DNA of 55,394 nt. Source: Methylophilaceae bacterium. Lineage in GTDB: Bacteria > Pseudomonadota > Gammaproteobacteria > Burkholderiales > Methylophilaceae. The stretch is taken from contig JAFMCB010000006.1 in NCBI GenBank assembly GCA_017858095.1, forward strand, positions 1-55,394, given 5' to 3'. Under the pieces are notes generated by a model that saw nothing but the letters and a program-made list of their open reading frames with translations, was not told where the DNA came from and made no database searches. The stretch's first letter is position 1; each line of letters starts with the position of its first letter. Shown piece after piece: positions 1 to 8,782 of this stretch. Made by a program: the position numbers and the translations under genes.

Positions 1-52
1 CGTGTTTAGGGTGAACTCCCTAACGCGGGTTCGAATCCCGCCCCTTCCGCCA
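1..52 (+). tRNA. tRNA-Ser, 3' part only (5' end outside window)
   Basis: The T arm (GCGGG, TTCGAAT, CCCGC), the 3' acceptor strand CCCTTCC, discriminator G and an encoded CCA are visible. They are preceded by a long variable arm that folds on itself (TTAGGG / CCCTAA). A long variable arm with a G discriminator and a GGAAGGG-type acceptor points to serine rather than leucine or tyrosine. The anticodon lies outside the window, so the isoacceptor cannot be given. Confidence 0.85.
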
Positions 53-62
53 TTTAATTTAA

Positions 63-566
63 TTAATCAAGAATGTTGCAGAAAGAACCATCAAGCTTAA
101 AGTTATTGTCATCAATCTTTGTAGCAATAATTAATTTATTAAGCAAATTTTTATAATGTTCAATAATGTCACTATCAGGATTTTCGAACAAGGGTTTTAA
201 TGTTTGATGTTTTATTAAGAGATTTTTTTTTAGTTTACCAGGAGCCTCAAACACTCTTACTTCGAGATCAGTATAAAATGTAGTCATCTTAGGATTATAA
301 AAAGAACGTGGATATAGATAATAAATTAAGTTAGATTTCTCCCCAGCATTACATTTTTTTAATACATGCCCATTTTCATTAGAATATAATTTAGCTGCTT
401 CATCAAAAAGATTACCCGTATTATATCGAACAGCAATCAAGCCATTTATTTGAAATGAATCTGGATTTTGATAAAAATATGGTGATAGAAAAAATTGATA
501 ATTCGTTGTTGCAAAGCTTGTTTGTATAAATAAACTAAAAAATATTATGAAGTATTGAATTTTCAT
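63..566 (-). CDS. Hypothetical exported protein
   Basis: I do not recognise this 167-residue protein. It starts with a lysine followed by a hydrophobic stretch (residues 4-17) and a plausible signal peptidase site near SFA-TT (about residue 19), so it is probably exported to the periplasm. The mature part is rich in Asn, Tyr, Phe and Lys, with two Cys (around residues 73 and 163) that could form a disulfide. No membrane segment follows the signal. Its start codon lies only 11 bp from the divergent nuclease start at 578, so the two promoters must reach into each other's genes. It ends 10 bp after the tRNA-Ser. Confidence 0.6.
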   Translation of the reverse strand: MKIQYFIIFFSLFIQTSFATTNYQFFLSPYFYQNPDSFQINGLIAVRYNTGNLFDEAAKLYSNENGHVLKKCNAGEKSNLIYYLYPRSFYNPKMTTFYTDLEVRVFEAPGKLKKNLLIKHQTLKPLFENPDSDIIEHYKNLLNKLIIATKIDDNNFKLDGSFCNILD

Positions 567-577
567 TGGGATAAGTT

Positions 578-1060
578 ATGTTTAATTTAAAATTAATTTT
601 ATTGCTAATATTAATCCCTAGTATATGCCTTTCAGACATTACTGGAAAGGTCGTTAAAGTTTCAGATGGCGATACGATATGGGTATTGGATACTAAAAAA
701 AAAGTGAAAGTAAGGTTACTGGGCATTGACGCCCCTGAAATAAAACAAGCCTTTGGTGAAGAGTCTAAGATGATATTAGCTAGACTGATTAAAAAACAAA
801 ATGTTATCGTAGTTGGAGATGGCAAAGATCGTTACGGCAGGCTAATTGGAAAAGTATTATTAAATGATCGTGATATTAATTTGGAAATGATTAAAGCGGG
901 TGCTGCGTGGCACTACAAAAAATATCAAGCAGACCAGTTAGAGGCGGATCGCATTCTATATAGCCACCATGAGCAGCTGGCTCAAAAAAACAAAAGAGGC
1001 TTATGGAAAGAGGATGACCCATTAGCTCCTTGGCAATGGCGAGCAAAAAGACAACATTGA
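578..1060 (+). CDS. Secreted thermonuclease-family protein (SNase fold)
   Basis: 160 residues. A hydrophobic signal peptide covers residues 4-18 and an SNase (staphylococcal nuclease-like) domain covers about 21-150. The catalytic set of the family is present: Arg46, Asp51 and Glu54 in the VRLLGIDAPE block, and Arg88 in DRYGR. The DGDT motif (30-33) and a closing GLW...PWQWR block are also there. Family members hydrolyse DNA and RNA with Ca2+, outside the cytoplasm when they carry a signal peptide; a role in scavenging environmental nucleic acid is inference. It is divergent from the unknown exported gene and followed after 31 bp by the peroxidase gene, so the two may be co-transcribed. Confidence 0.88.
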   Translation: MFNLKLILLLILIPSICLSDITGKVVKVSDGDTIWVLDTKKKVKVRLLGIDAPEIKQAFGEESKMILARLIKKQNVIVVGDGKDRYGRLIGKVLLNDRDINLEMIKAGAAWHYKKYQADQLEADRILYSHHEQLAQKNKRGLWKEDDPLAPWQWRAKRQH

Positions 1061-1091
1061 ACGTTATTAAAGTTATATACTCATAGATAAT

Positions 1092-1616
1092 ATGAAAAAA
1101 TTATTTTATACATTTCTTTTATTTCCTTTCACAGTATTTGCGGCTTGTATGGATTTCTATGACCATCAAATGACAACGTTGCAAGGAGAATCTTTCAACT
1201 TTTGTGAACATCAAGATAAACCTATTATTTTTGTTAATACCGCCAGCAAGTGTGGCTTTACGTCACAATTCGAGGGCTTAGAAGCGCTCTACAGCAAACA
1301 TAAAAATAACCTTCTGATTGTTGGCTTCCCCTCCAATGATTTTAACCAAGAGTTATCCACGGATAAGGAAATTCAAGATTTTTGTAAATTAACTTATGCA
1401 GTCGAATTTCCAATGATGAGTAAATCAAGCGTGATAGGTAAAAAAGCTAACCCCATTTATCAAGAGCTTTACGCAAGAACGAAAGAGGCGCCAATGTGGA
1501 ATTTTTATAAGTACGTTGTTTCCCCAGGCGCAAAAAAAATTGATGTCTTACCGAGCACCGTTTCACCAGAATCAAAAGAATTTAAAAAACTTGTAGATCC
1601 TTATTTAAAAAACTAG
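1092..1616 (+). CDS. Exported glutathione-peroxidase-family thiol peroxidase
   Basis: 174 residues. The N-terminus is a signal peptide (residues 2-18) ending in F-A-A-Cys19, which could be cleaved as a lipoprotein or by ordinary signal peptidase. The GPx fold follows: peroxidatic Cys54 in NTASKCGFTSQFEGL, Gln86, and Trp136-Asn137 in MWNFYKY complete the usual tetrad. A second cysteine, Cys98 in the DFCKLTYAV helix, sits where 2-Cys, thioredoxin-dependent members carry the resolving cysteine. It therefore probably reduces peroxides with a dithiol partner rather than glutathione. Export is less common for this family. Its TAG stop overlaps the stop of ppsR on the other strand in a shared CTAG. 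Confidence 0.85.
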   Translation: MKKLFYTFLLFPFTVFAACMDFYDHQMTTLQGESFNFCEHQDKPIIFVNTASKCGFTSQFEGLEALYSKHKNNLLIVGFPSNDFNQELSTDKEIQDFCKLTYAVEFPMMSKSSVIGKKANPIYQELYARTKEAPMWNFYKYVVSPGAKKIDVLPSTVSPESKEFKKLVDPYLKN

Positions 1617-2422
1617 TTTTTCATATGCTGAATAATTATAGTGGAGAGCTCCTCAACGGAGCGTGAAGTTGAATCCGCCATAGGAATACCAATTTTCTTC
1701 ATCAATGTTTCGGCTTTCAATATCTCTTCACGACAATTTGCCATAGACGCATAATGACTATCCGGTCTTCTTTCACTTCGCAGCGAGTGAAGTCTTTCTG
1801 GCTTAATAGTGAGGCCAAAAATTTTATCGAGGTACCCGTCTAAAATTGGGGGGAGAGTGCCACGCTCAAAATCCTCAGGAATTAATGGATAATTCGCTGT
1901 TTTAATACCAAATTGCATCGCCAAATAGATACTGGTTGGTGTTTTACCACTTCTTGACACGCCAATAAGAATTACTTGTGCTTGATTTAAGCCAGTGTGT
2001 GTCATGCCATCATCATGGCCTAGAGCAAAATTAATAGCCTCCATGCGGCTGCCATAATTTGCCCCTTGAATACTATGAGATACCCCTGGACGGGTAAGTG
2101 CCTCTTCATCTAATTCTCTTGCCAATGGGTGAATAAAGACATCAAATAAATCGATGTAGTATGCATCGACTTGCTTGAGATCTGAACTTAGACTCGGGTC
2201 ACCAATAGTCATAATAACAATAGGCTTTAAGCCGTCTTTGAGTTTAGCGTTTACAATTCTTTTTTGTGCATCGTCAATTTTATTGGCAGAGTCAGTAAAA
2301 GGAATTCGAATTTGTTCAAACTCAGTTTCAGGGAAATGGGATAGCAAACCACCCAATGAACCAGCAGTAATACCCGTTCCATCAGATATAAAAAAGGCCG
2401 TCCGTTTTTTTTTGTTTGCCAT
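1613..2422 (-). CDS. ppsR: PEP synthase regulatory protein (bifunctional kinase / pyrophosphorylase)
   Basis: 269 residues, the normal length for the PSRP (DUF299) family, which phosphorylates a threonine next to the catalytic His of PEP synthase with ADP and reverses this with phosphate. A P-loop, GVSRSGKT (154-161), and the N-terminal SDGTGITA segment (13-20) are typical. It starts directly after the ppsA stop codon with no gap, so regulator and target are one operon. In a methylotroph this would switch pyruvate-to-PEP flux on and off with carbon and energy supply; that role is inferred from family knowledge. Confidence 0.93.
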   Translation of the reverse strand: MANKKKRTAFFISDGTGITAGSLGGLLSHFPETEFEQIRIPFTDSANKIDDAQKRIVNAKLKDGLKPIVIMTIGDPSLSSDLKQVDAYYIDLFDVFIHPLARELDEEALTRPGVSHSIQGANYGSRMEAINFALGHDDGMTHTGLNQAQVILIGVSRSGKTPTSIYLAMQFGIKTANYPLIPEDFERGTLPPILDGYLDKIFGLTIKPERLHSLRSERRPDSHYASMANCREEILKAETLMKKIGIPMADSTSRSVEELSTIIIQHMKN

Positions 2423-4786
2423 TTATTTTTTTGTGAGATTTTTCCAAGTACTGATAACTGTATCAGGATTTAAGGACAGTGAGGTAATGCCTTGCTTGAC
2501 TAACCAATTTGCAAAATCCGGGTGATCCGAAGGACCTTGCCCACATATACCAATATATTTTTTAGATTTTTTAGCCGACAGGATAGCCATTTCTATAAGC
2601 TTGGTCACGGCAGGATTACGCTCATCAAATCCATCAGCGAGAATACCAGAATCACGATCCATACCTAAAGTAAGCTGGGTAAGATCATTTGACCCAATTG
2701 AGAATCCATCAAAATGTTGCATAAATTCATCAGCAATAATGGCATTCGAAGGCACTTCGCACATCATAATAATTTTAAGCTCATTTTCACCCCGCTTTAA
2801 ACCCAATTGAGACATGAGCTGGATTACATTGGTTGCTTCTGAGACCGTGCGAACAAAAGGAATCATAAGTTGAACATTAGTTAAACCCATCACGTTTCTG
2901 ACCTTTTTCATAGCTTCACATTCGAGCGCAAAGCATTCTTGAAACTCCTCCGAAATGTAACGGGCTGCACCCCTAAAACCAATCATTGGATTTTCTTCGT
3001 CTGGTTCGTAAATATCACCTGCAATTAATTTTTTATATTCATTTGATTTAAAATCAGACAAACGAACGATAACAGGGTTTGGGAAGAATGCTGCGGCAAT
3101 CGTTGCCACACCCTCAGCTATCTTTTCAACATAGAAATCTTTTGGATTCTTGTAACCACGCGCACGGTAATTAATGGCTTTTTGAATATCAGCAGGCATG
3201 GCTTGATAATTAATAATTGCTTTAGGGTGAATACCAATCATGTTATTAATAACAAATTCAAGCCTTGCTAAACCGACCCCATGATTCGGTATTTGAGCAA
3301 AGGTAAATGCCATATCAGGATTACCTACATTCATCATGATTTTAACCGGTGGTTCGCATAGCTCTCCATTGTTTTCAGTCGTAACCTCATAGTTGAGCTC
3401 ACCCTGATAAACAATACCTGTTTCACCCTCAGAGCAGGCAACTGTGACAAGGTCACCGTCATTGAGAAGTTCGGTCGCATTTACGCTACCAACAATGGCA
3501 GGAATACCAAGTTCTCTGGCAATAATCGCCGCATGACAAGTTCTTCCACCACGATTTGTTACCAGTGCGGATGCCCTTTTCATTACCGGTTCCCAGTTTG
3601 GATCTGTCATGTCAGCGACAAGAATATCGCCAGGTTGCACGGTATGCATCTCTGAGGGATCGCTAACAACCCTTACAGGACCGACACCGATTTTTTGTGT
3701 TACTGCACGCCCCGCTACAATCGCTTTACCTGTCTCCAGAAGCTTATAGGTATCAGTACCACTTTGTGCTTGAGATTTCACTGTCTCGGGCCGGGCTTGC
3801 AGAATATACATCTTCCCATCAAGACCATTTTTACCCCATTCAATATCCATAGGACATTGGTAATGTGATTCAATGGTGTCTGCATACCTAGCTAATTCAA
3901 GTATATCTTCATCAGAAATACAGTATTGATTTGCCTCTGGCTCAGCAACATCGATAGTTTTGGTACTTAAGCCCGCTTTTGTATCATCACTGAAAATCAT
4001 TTTAATTTTTTTTGAGCCAATCGACTTCCTCACTATGGCAGGCTTGCCCTGACGAAGTAAGGGTTTATGCACATAAAACTCATCTGGGTTAACCGCGCCC
4101 TGAACCACTGTTTCTCCAAGGCCATAAGAGGCAGTTATAAAAACAACATCTCGAAAACCAGATTCTGTATCTATCGTAAACATTACACCTGAGCAACCTT
4201 GATCACTGCGAACCATTTGCTGCACACCAGCTGAGATTGCAACATCAGCATGAATAAATCCTTTATGGACACGATATGAGATTGCTCGGTCATTGTAGAG
4301 GGAGGCAAACACCTCTTTAACTGCGTGCTTTATGTTTTCAATACCTTCAATATTAAGAAAGCTTTCTTGTTGGCCAGCAAATGAAGCATCGGGAAGGTCT
4401 TCTGCAGTTGCAGATGAGCGCACCGCAAAGGTAGTTCCTTTAGCAGAGTTTTTTGTTAAGAGTTTATAATTTTCAATGATTGCTTGATCAAGATCGGCTG
4501 GAAAAGGCGTCTCAATAATCCACTTCCTAATTGTTTTACCAACTTTTGCTAGCTTGTTAACATCGTTAACATCTAAATTCTCTAGCTCCACCTCAATTCG
4601 TTTGCCCAAATCGTTATGACCAAGAAATTCATTAAATGCATGCGCTGTCGTTGCAAAACCTGTTGGTACACGTACACCCTTTGCATGCAATTGGGAAATC
4701 ATCTCACCTAAGGAAGCATTTTTTCCACCAACCTTACCCACATCTGTATTTCTTAAATTTTCAAAAGGTATTACATGTTTAGGCAT
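2423..4786 (-). CDS. ppsA: Phosphoenolpyruvate synthase (pyruvate, water dikinase)
   Basis: 787 residues, full length. The order is an N-terminal ATP-grasp-like nucleotide-binding domain (about 1-340, with [11 protein letters not shown] at 19-29), the mobile phosphohistidine domain with [15 protein letters not shown] (catalytic His418, PpsR target Thr416), and the C-terminal PEP-utilising barrel ending near the active Cys in [11 protein letters not shown]. It converts pyruvate and ATP to PEP, AMP and phosphate, the entry to gluconeogenesis. It is followed immediately by ppsR. A minus-strand -10 TATAAT is present at 4867-4872 in the 221-bp spacer shared with tal, but its -35 is poor. Confidence 0.96.
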   Translation of the reverse strand: MPKHVIPFENLRNTDVGKVGGKNASLGEMISQLHAKGVRVPTGFATTAHAFNEFLGHNDLGKRIEVELENLDVNDVNKLAKVGKTIRKWIIETPFPADLDQAIIENYKLLTKNSAKGTTFAVRSSATAEDLPDASFAGQQESFLNIEGIENIKHAVKEVFASLYNDRAISYRVHKGFIHADVAISAGVQQMVRSDQGCSGVMFTIDTESGFRDVVFITASYGLGETVVQGAVNPDEFYVHKPLLRQGKPAIVRKSIGSKKIKMIFSDDTKAGLSTKTIDVAEPEANQYCISDEDILELARYADTIESHYQCPMDIEWGKNGLDGKMYILQARPETVKSQAQSGTDTYKLLETGKAIVAGRAVTQKIGVGPVRVVSDPSEMHTVQPGDILVADMTDPNWEPVMKRASALVTNRGGRTCHAAIIARELGIPAIVGSVNATELLNDGDLVTVACSEGETGIVYQGELNYEVTTENNGELCEPPVKIMMNVGNPDMAFTFAQIPNHGVGLARLEFVINNMIGIHPKAIINYQAMPADIQKAINYRARGYKNPKDFYVEKIAEGVATIAAAFFPNPVIVRLSDFKSNEYKKLIAGDIYEPDEENPMIGFRGAARYISEEFQECFALECEAMKKVRNVMGLTNVQLMIPFVRTVSEATNVIQLMSQLGLKRGENELKIIMMCEVPSNAIIADEFMQHFDGFSIGSNDLTQLTLGMDRDSGILADGFDERNPAVTKLIEMAILSAKKSKKYIGICGQGPSDHPDFANWLVKQGITSLSLNPDTVISTWKNLTKK

Positions 4787-4930
4787 TCATCATCCTTCAA
4801 CTGGAATTAACTACTAATAGAAATCAAGAATCGTAATTCTGCCAAATATGTCAGTGCTTGTCATTAATTATAGAAAATTAAAATACCCTATGCAGCGAAA
4901 ATTAGACATCTAAATAAATTAGCAGAATAA

Positions 4931-4960
4931 TTGCAGAGAATTCATGAATATTGGTAGAAT
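4931..4960 (+). promoter_or_regulatory. Candidate sigma-70 promoter of tal
   Basis: TTGCAG (4931-4936) and TAGAAT (4955-4960) are separated by 18 bp. Transcription would start near 4967 and leave a leader of about 40 nt before the tal ATG, which has a GGAG-type ribosome site at about 4994. The rest of the 4787-5007 spacer holds an imperfect hairpin (AGAAT CGTA ATTCT, 4829-4842) in the ppsA leader and nothing else I can name. Confidence 0.5.
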
Positions 4961-5007
4961 GTACGTTCTTTTCCAGTTAACAATAGATTTTACGGAGACA
5001 TAGACTC

Positions 5008-5958
5008 ATGGCATCATTATTAGAACAACTTAAAGAAATGACAACAATTGTGGCGGACACTGGTGAAGTTGCTGCAATCCAGACGCTTAAACCAGTAGAC
5101 GCAACAACCAATCCTTCACTGTTGCTTAAGGCTAGTCAATTACCCCAATGCGAATCTATGATTGAAGATGCAATTGGTTATGCAAAATCTCAAGGGGGCT
5201 CAAAAGAAGAGCAGATTGCTCATGCTGCTGATAAGCTTGCGGTGAATGTTGGCTTGGAAATTTTAAATCATATTCCCGGACGAATATCTACTGAAGTGGA
5301 CGCCAGCTTGTCTTTTAATATTGATGCGATGGTCACAAAAGCTAGAAAGATAATTAAGCTCTACAATGATGCTGGGGTTACAAATGATCGGGTATTGATT
5401 AAACTTGCATCAACATGGGAGGGTATTAAAGCTGGTGAAATTCTAGAAAAGGAAGGCATTAACTGTAACTTAACATTGCTATTTAGTTTCGCTCAAGCAA
5501 GGGCTTGTGCAGAGGCGGGCGTGTTTTTAATTTCACCCTTTGTTGGTCGTATTCTAGATTGGTATAAAGCAAAAAATAACCAAGATTATCAAGGTGCTGA
5601 GGATCCTGGTGTCATTTCTGTAACTAACATTTACAATTGGTATAAAGAGCATGGCTTCAAGACGGTTGTTATGGGCGCTTCCTTTAGAAATATTAGCGAA
5701 ATAACAGAACTTGCTGGCTGTGATCGTCTAACAATTGCACCAGCATTACTGACCGAATTAGAAAATACCCAAGGCGATTTACCAATCAAATTGGTTGATA
5801 ATGGGGCAAAAACTGATAAGCCAGCAAAATTAACAGAATCACAATTCAGATTTGATCATAATGAAGATGCAATGGCGACAGAAAAGTTAGCTGAAGGTAT
5901 CCGAAATTTCGTTATTGATCAAAACAAATTAGAAAAAGCACTAGCAGAAAAACTCTAA
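5008..5958 (+). CDS. tal: Transaldolase
   Basis: 316 residues, the TalB-type length. The [13 protein letters not shown] block (30-42) and the Schiff-base lysine Lys132 in [12 protein letters not shown] match the family. It exchanges a dihydroxyacetone unit between sugar phosphates. In RuMP-cycle methylotrophs this helps regenerate ribulose 5-phosphate. The next gene, hps, is 135 bp downstream and has its own strong promoter, so tal may be transcribed alone or read through. Confidence 0.96.
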   Translation: MASLLEQLKEMTTIVADTGEVAAIQTLKPVDATTNPSLLLKASQLPQCESMIEDAIGYAKSQGGSKEEQIAHAADKLAVNVGLEILNHIPGRISTEVDASLSFNIDAMVTKARKIIKLYNDAGVTNDRVLIKLASTWEGIKAGEILEKEGINCNLTLLFSFAQARACAEAGVFLISPFVGRILDWYKAKNNQDYQGAEDPGVISVTNIYNWYKEHGFKTVVMGASFRNISEITELAGCDRLTIAPALLTELENTQGDLPIKLVDNGAKTDKPAKLTESQFRFDHNEDAMATEKLAEGIRNFVIDQNKLEKALAEKL

Positions 5959-5968
5959 TTTGAAGTAG

Positions 5969-5999
5969 GGCAGAATCATTGACAAGCATTGCTTCTGCC
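5969..5999. repeat. Inverted repeat overlapping the hps promoter
   Basis: GGCAGAA (5969-5975) and TTCTGCC (5993-5999) form a perfect 7-bp inverted repeat with a 17-bp interval. The outer bases (TA...TA) nearly extend it, apart from one extra G. The interval contains the -35 box of the hps promoter (5979-5984), so it could be an operator. As RNA it would be a stem-loop after tal, but no T-run follows, so a terminator is unlikely. Confidence 0.5.
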
Positions 6000-6007
6000 T
6001 ATATTAT
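5979..6007 (+). promoter_or_regulatory. Strong sigma-70 promoter of hps
   Basis: A perfect -35 TTGACA (5979-5984), a 17-bp spacer and -10 TATTAT (6002-6007) lie between tal and hps. The leader to the hps ATG would be about 80 nt. It holds a small hairpin (AAGTGAA / TTCGCTT, about 6026-6042) and a GGGAG ribosome site at 6081-6085. This is one of the closest matches to consensus in the window, as expected for an abundant assimilation enzyme. Confidence 0.72.
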
Positions 6008-6093
6008 CGTCGATCTGTGTAAGTTAAAGTGAATTGTTCGCTTCAATCAATACGTAGATTTTTTTTAAAGTATTATATATGGGAGATTAAACC

Positions 6094-6723
6094 ATGGCAT
6101 TAACACAAATGGCATTAGATTCATTAGATTTTGATGCAACCGTTGCACTCGCTGAAACAGTTGCACCACACGTTGATATTCTTGAAATTGGAACACCATG
6201 CATTAAGCATAACGGTATCAAGCTTCTCGAGACACTTCGTGCAAAATTTCCAAACAACCTTATCTTAGTTGACCTTAAAACTATGGATGCTGGTGAGTAT
6301 GAGGCTGAGCCTTTTTACAAAGCTGGCGCAGATATCTGTACAGTTCTTGGTGCTTCAGGCATTGCTACCATCAAGGGCGTTATTGCTGCTGCTAAGAAAT
6401 ATGGCAAAGAAGTGCAAGTTGATATGATTAACGTTGCAGACAAAGAAGCACTTGCAAAAGAATGCGTTGCTGCTGGCGCTCAGATCATTGGTGTTCACAC
6501 TGGTCTTGATGCTCAAGCTGCTGGCCATACTCCTTTTGCAGACTTAGCTGCTATTGCTGCATTAAATACAGGCGCTAAAATTTCTGTTGCTGGTGGCGTA
6601 AAAGCTAACACAACACAGCAAGTTAAAGATGCTGGTGCTGCAATTATTGTTGCTGGTGCTGCAATTTACGGTGCTGCTGATCCAGCTGCTGCGGCTGCTG
6701 AAATTACAGCGATCGCTCACTAA
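6094..6723 (+). CDS. hps: 3-hexulose-6-phosphate synthase
   Basis: 209 residues, an OMP-decarboxylase-superfamily TIM barrel. Characteristic blocks are VDILEIGTPCIKHNG (28-42), the VDLKTMDAGEYEA active-site segment (about 69-81) and VAGGVKANT near the C-terminus. It condenses formaldehyde with ribulose 5-phosphate to D-arabino-3-hexulose 6-phosphate, the first step of the RuMP cycle. The gene is visibly richer in G/C and uses GCT/GCA alanine codons repeatedly, unlike its AT-rich neighbours, as expected for very high expression. It has its own promoter upstream and an intrinsic terminator downstream, so it can be a single-gene transcript. Confidence 0.95.
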   Translation: MALTQMALDSLDFDATVALAETVAPHVDILEIGTPCIKHNGIKLLETLRAKFPNNLILVDLKTMDAGEYEAEPFYKAGADICTVLGASGIATIKGVIAAAKKYGKEVQVDMINVADKEALAKECVAAGAQIIGVHTGLDAQAAGHTPFADLAAIAALNTGAKISVAGGVKANTTQQVKDAGAAIIVAGAAIYGAADPAAAAAEITAIAH

Positions 6724-6747
6724 GTTTCATTTTAGTGAAATTATTAG

Positions 6748-6777
6748 AAACCCGGCATTTATGTCGGGTTTTTTTTT
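6748..6777 (+). terminator. Intrinsic terminator after hps
   Basis: AAACCCGGC and GTCGGGTTT pair over 9 bp (one G-T) around an ATTTAT loop and run straight into T9. It lies between hps and hpi, so most hps transcripts should stop here and hpi would depend on read-through or on its own promoter. A weaker hairpin (TTTCA / TGAAA) precedes it at 6725-6740. Confidence 0.85.
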
Positions 6778-6806
6778 GATATGATTTAGTTTTATAGGGA
6801 AAAATT

Positions 6807-7343
6807 ATGGATACACAAAAATTAATCATGGATAAAATTTCTGATGTCCTCGCGGCAACAGATAAATCTCAGGCGCAAAAATTAAAAGATTTAGTAGATG
6901 GTGCTGGTCGGATATTTGTTGCTGGTGCAGGTCGCTCTGGACTGGTGTCAAGATTCTTTGCAATGAGACTTGTTCATAGTGGTTATCAAGTGAATATGGT
7001 TGGTGAGATAGTGACACCCGCAATTAAGTCGGGCGATTTATTTTTAGTCATCTCGGGTTCAGGCGGGACAAAAACATTACTGCCTACCCTGGAAACAGCA
7101 AAATCTAAGGGGGCAAAAATTGCTGTAATTTCGATGAAATCATCTTCAGCTATGGCTGATTTAGCAGATTTGACGGTTCAGATTGGGAATGACGAGGTTT
7201 TTGCATTAACCAAAGGCATGCCCATGGGCACCTCGTTTGAGCTATCAACTCTTATTTACTTAGAGTCCGTGATAGGTGAAATTATCTTTGATAAGGATTT
7301 AACAGAAGAGGGCATGCGCGCGATACATGCTAACCTAGAGTAA
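6807..7343 (+). CDS. hpi: 6-phospho-3-hexuloisomerase
   Basis: 178 residues, a single SIS domain. The sugar-phosphate-binding segments VAGAGRSGLVSRFFAMRL (about 38-55) and SGSGGTKTLLPT (about 84-95) are clear. It isomerises 3-hexulose 6-phosphate to fructose 6-phosphate, pulling the HPS reaction forward. It starts 30 bp after the hps terminator with an AGGGA ribosome site and is followed by its own terminator. The symbol phi is also used for this gene. Confidence 0.94.
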   Translation: MDTQKLIMDKISDVLAATDKSQAQKLKDLVDGAGRIFVAGAGRSGLVSRFFAMRLVHSGYQVNMVGEIVTPAIKSGDLFLVISGSGGTKTLLPTLETAKSKGAKIAVISMKSSSAMADLADLTVQIGNDEVFALTKGMPMGTSFELSTLIYLESVIGEIIFDKDLTEEGMRAIHANLE

Positions 7344-7364
7344 TAATCCATTTTGTTTATAAAG

Positions 7365-7394
7365 AAAGCACTTTAGGGTGCTTTTTTTATTTTC
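7365..7394 (+). terminator. Intrinsic terminator after hpi
   Basis: AAAGCAC (7365-7371) and GTGCTTT (7378-7384) form a 7-bp stem with a TTTAGG loop, followed by a T-rich run. It closes the RuMP block before pabB. Confidence 0.8.
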
Positions 7395-7421
7395 TTTTTA
7401 AAAAAAACATATAATAAATTA

Positions 7422-8780
7422 ATGTTACAAATTAATATTCCATACCATCCGAACTCTACGTTCTATTATGAAAAAGTAAGGCATTTTGATTGGCCATTAT
7501 TTATTGACAGTTGTTTTCAGGCCTCTCTACCTCAAAATCCTTTGGTTAGATACGATATTATTGCAGCCCAACCATTTAAAAAAATCATTGAGCAAGATGG
7601 CGGTGCAAATTTATATAACAATGATGAAGTCACTTTTATTGCAACCGATCCAGTTAAGCTATTAAAAAAAGAAATGGCCAGCTTTAAGGTTGTTGATTCA
7701 GAATTACCTTTTACTGGTGGGGCAATTGGTTATGTATCTTATGAAAGAAATACTATTTCAAAGAAAAAAAATTTAATTCCTAAATTTATGTTTGGTATTT
7801 ACGATTGGGCTATTGTTGTGGATCATTTTTTATCGAAGGCATTTTTAATATCCTCAGAAAATGACGTAAATACCAAGCTTCTTTGGCAAGATTTACTCAA
7901 GTCTTTAAATGAAAATAATCAGACATATGATCAAGAGTTTTTTTTGTGTAAAGGAAATCTGTTCAAAGAGGATCATTACAAAGATTACACAAAAAATTTT
8001 GCTAATGTTAAAAATTACTTGATCAATGGTGATTGTTATCAAGTCAATTTATCTTTAAAGTGGCAGGTTGAAACAGAGGGGGATAGCTGGAATTTGTATA
8101 AAAAATTTCGTTCTATTAACCAGTCTCCATTTATGGCTTTTATGGCCTATGATGATTTTGAGATATTATCCGGCTCACCTGAGCGATTTATTACCTGCAA
8201 CAATAGTCATGTAACAACACGACCGATTAAGGGCACAAAACCACGAGGCAATAGTATTGCAGAGGACAAAAAAAATAAAGATATTTTAATCAATAGCCAG
8301 AAAGATCAGTCTGAAAATTTAATGATTGTTGATTTGTTAAGAAATGATCTGGGGATTAATTGTGAGACTGGCAGTATATTAGTGGATGAATTATTTAAGC
8401 TAGAAATTTATCCAAATGTATATCACTTAGTTAGCACCATATCTGGAAAATTAAAACAAGGATCTACCAATTTTGATCTATTTTTTGATGCCTTTCCAGG
8501 TGGCTCTATTACAGGCGCACCCAAGAAAAGAGCCATGCAAATAATCGATGAGCTAGAAGCGCATGCACGAGACTTTTATTGTGGCAGCATTGCCATCTTT
8601 AGTTTCAATAATAATTTTGATAGTAATATTGGTATTCGAAGTATGCTTCACAAGGAGAATATGCTCCATGTATACTCTGGTGGAGGATTAACCATTGCCT
8701 CTGATGTTGATGATGAGTTTAAAGAAATTCAAGATAAACTAGGCAATATTCAGAAGACCATAGAGTTTTTTAGAGGATAA
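7422..8780 (+). CDS. pabB: Aminodeoxychorismate synthase component I
   Basis: 452 residues, the length of stand-alone PabB, with no fused lyase domain. The chorismate-binding domain (about 175-450) has RPIKGTKPRG, where Lys270 is the residue that separates PabB from anthranilate synthase (PIAGT). It also has DLLRNDLG and FPGGSITGAPKKRAMQIIDELE. With a glutamine amidotransferase (pabA, not in this window) it makes 4-amino-4-deoxychorismate for p-aminobenzoate, the precursor of folate and of methanopterin. No clear ribosome site precedes the ATG, so the start is the least certain part. phhB follows after 2 bp. Confidence 0.92.
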   Translation: MLQINIPYHPNSTFYYEKVRHFDWPLFIDSCFQASLPQNPLVRYDIIAAQPFKKIIEQDGGANLYNNDEVTFIATDPVKLLKKEMASFKVVDSELPFTGGAIGYVSYERNTISKKKNLIPKFMFGIYDWAIVVDHFLSKAFLISSENDVNTKLLWQDLLKSLNENNQTYDQEFFLCKGNLFKEDHYKDYTKNFANVKNYLINGDCYQVNLSLKWQVETEGDSWNLYKKFRSINQSPFMAFMAYDDFEILSGSPERFITCNNSHVTTRPIKGTKPRGNSIAEDKKNKDILINSQKDQSENLMIVDLLRNDLGINCETGSILVDELFKLEIYPNVYHLVSTISGKLKQGSTNFDLFFDAFPGGSITGAPKKRAMQIIDELEAHARDFYCGSIAIFSFNNNFDSNIGIRSMLHKENMLHVYSGGGLTIASDVDDEFKEIQDKLGNIQKTIEFFRG

Positions 8781-8782
8781 TT

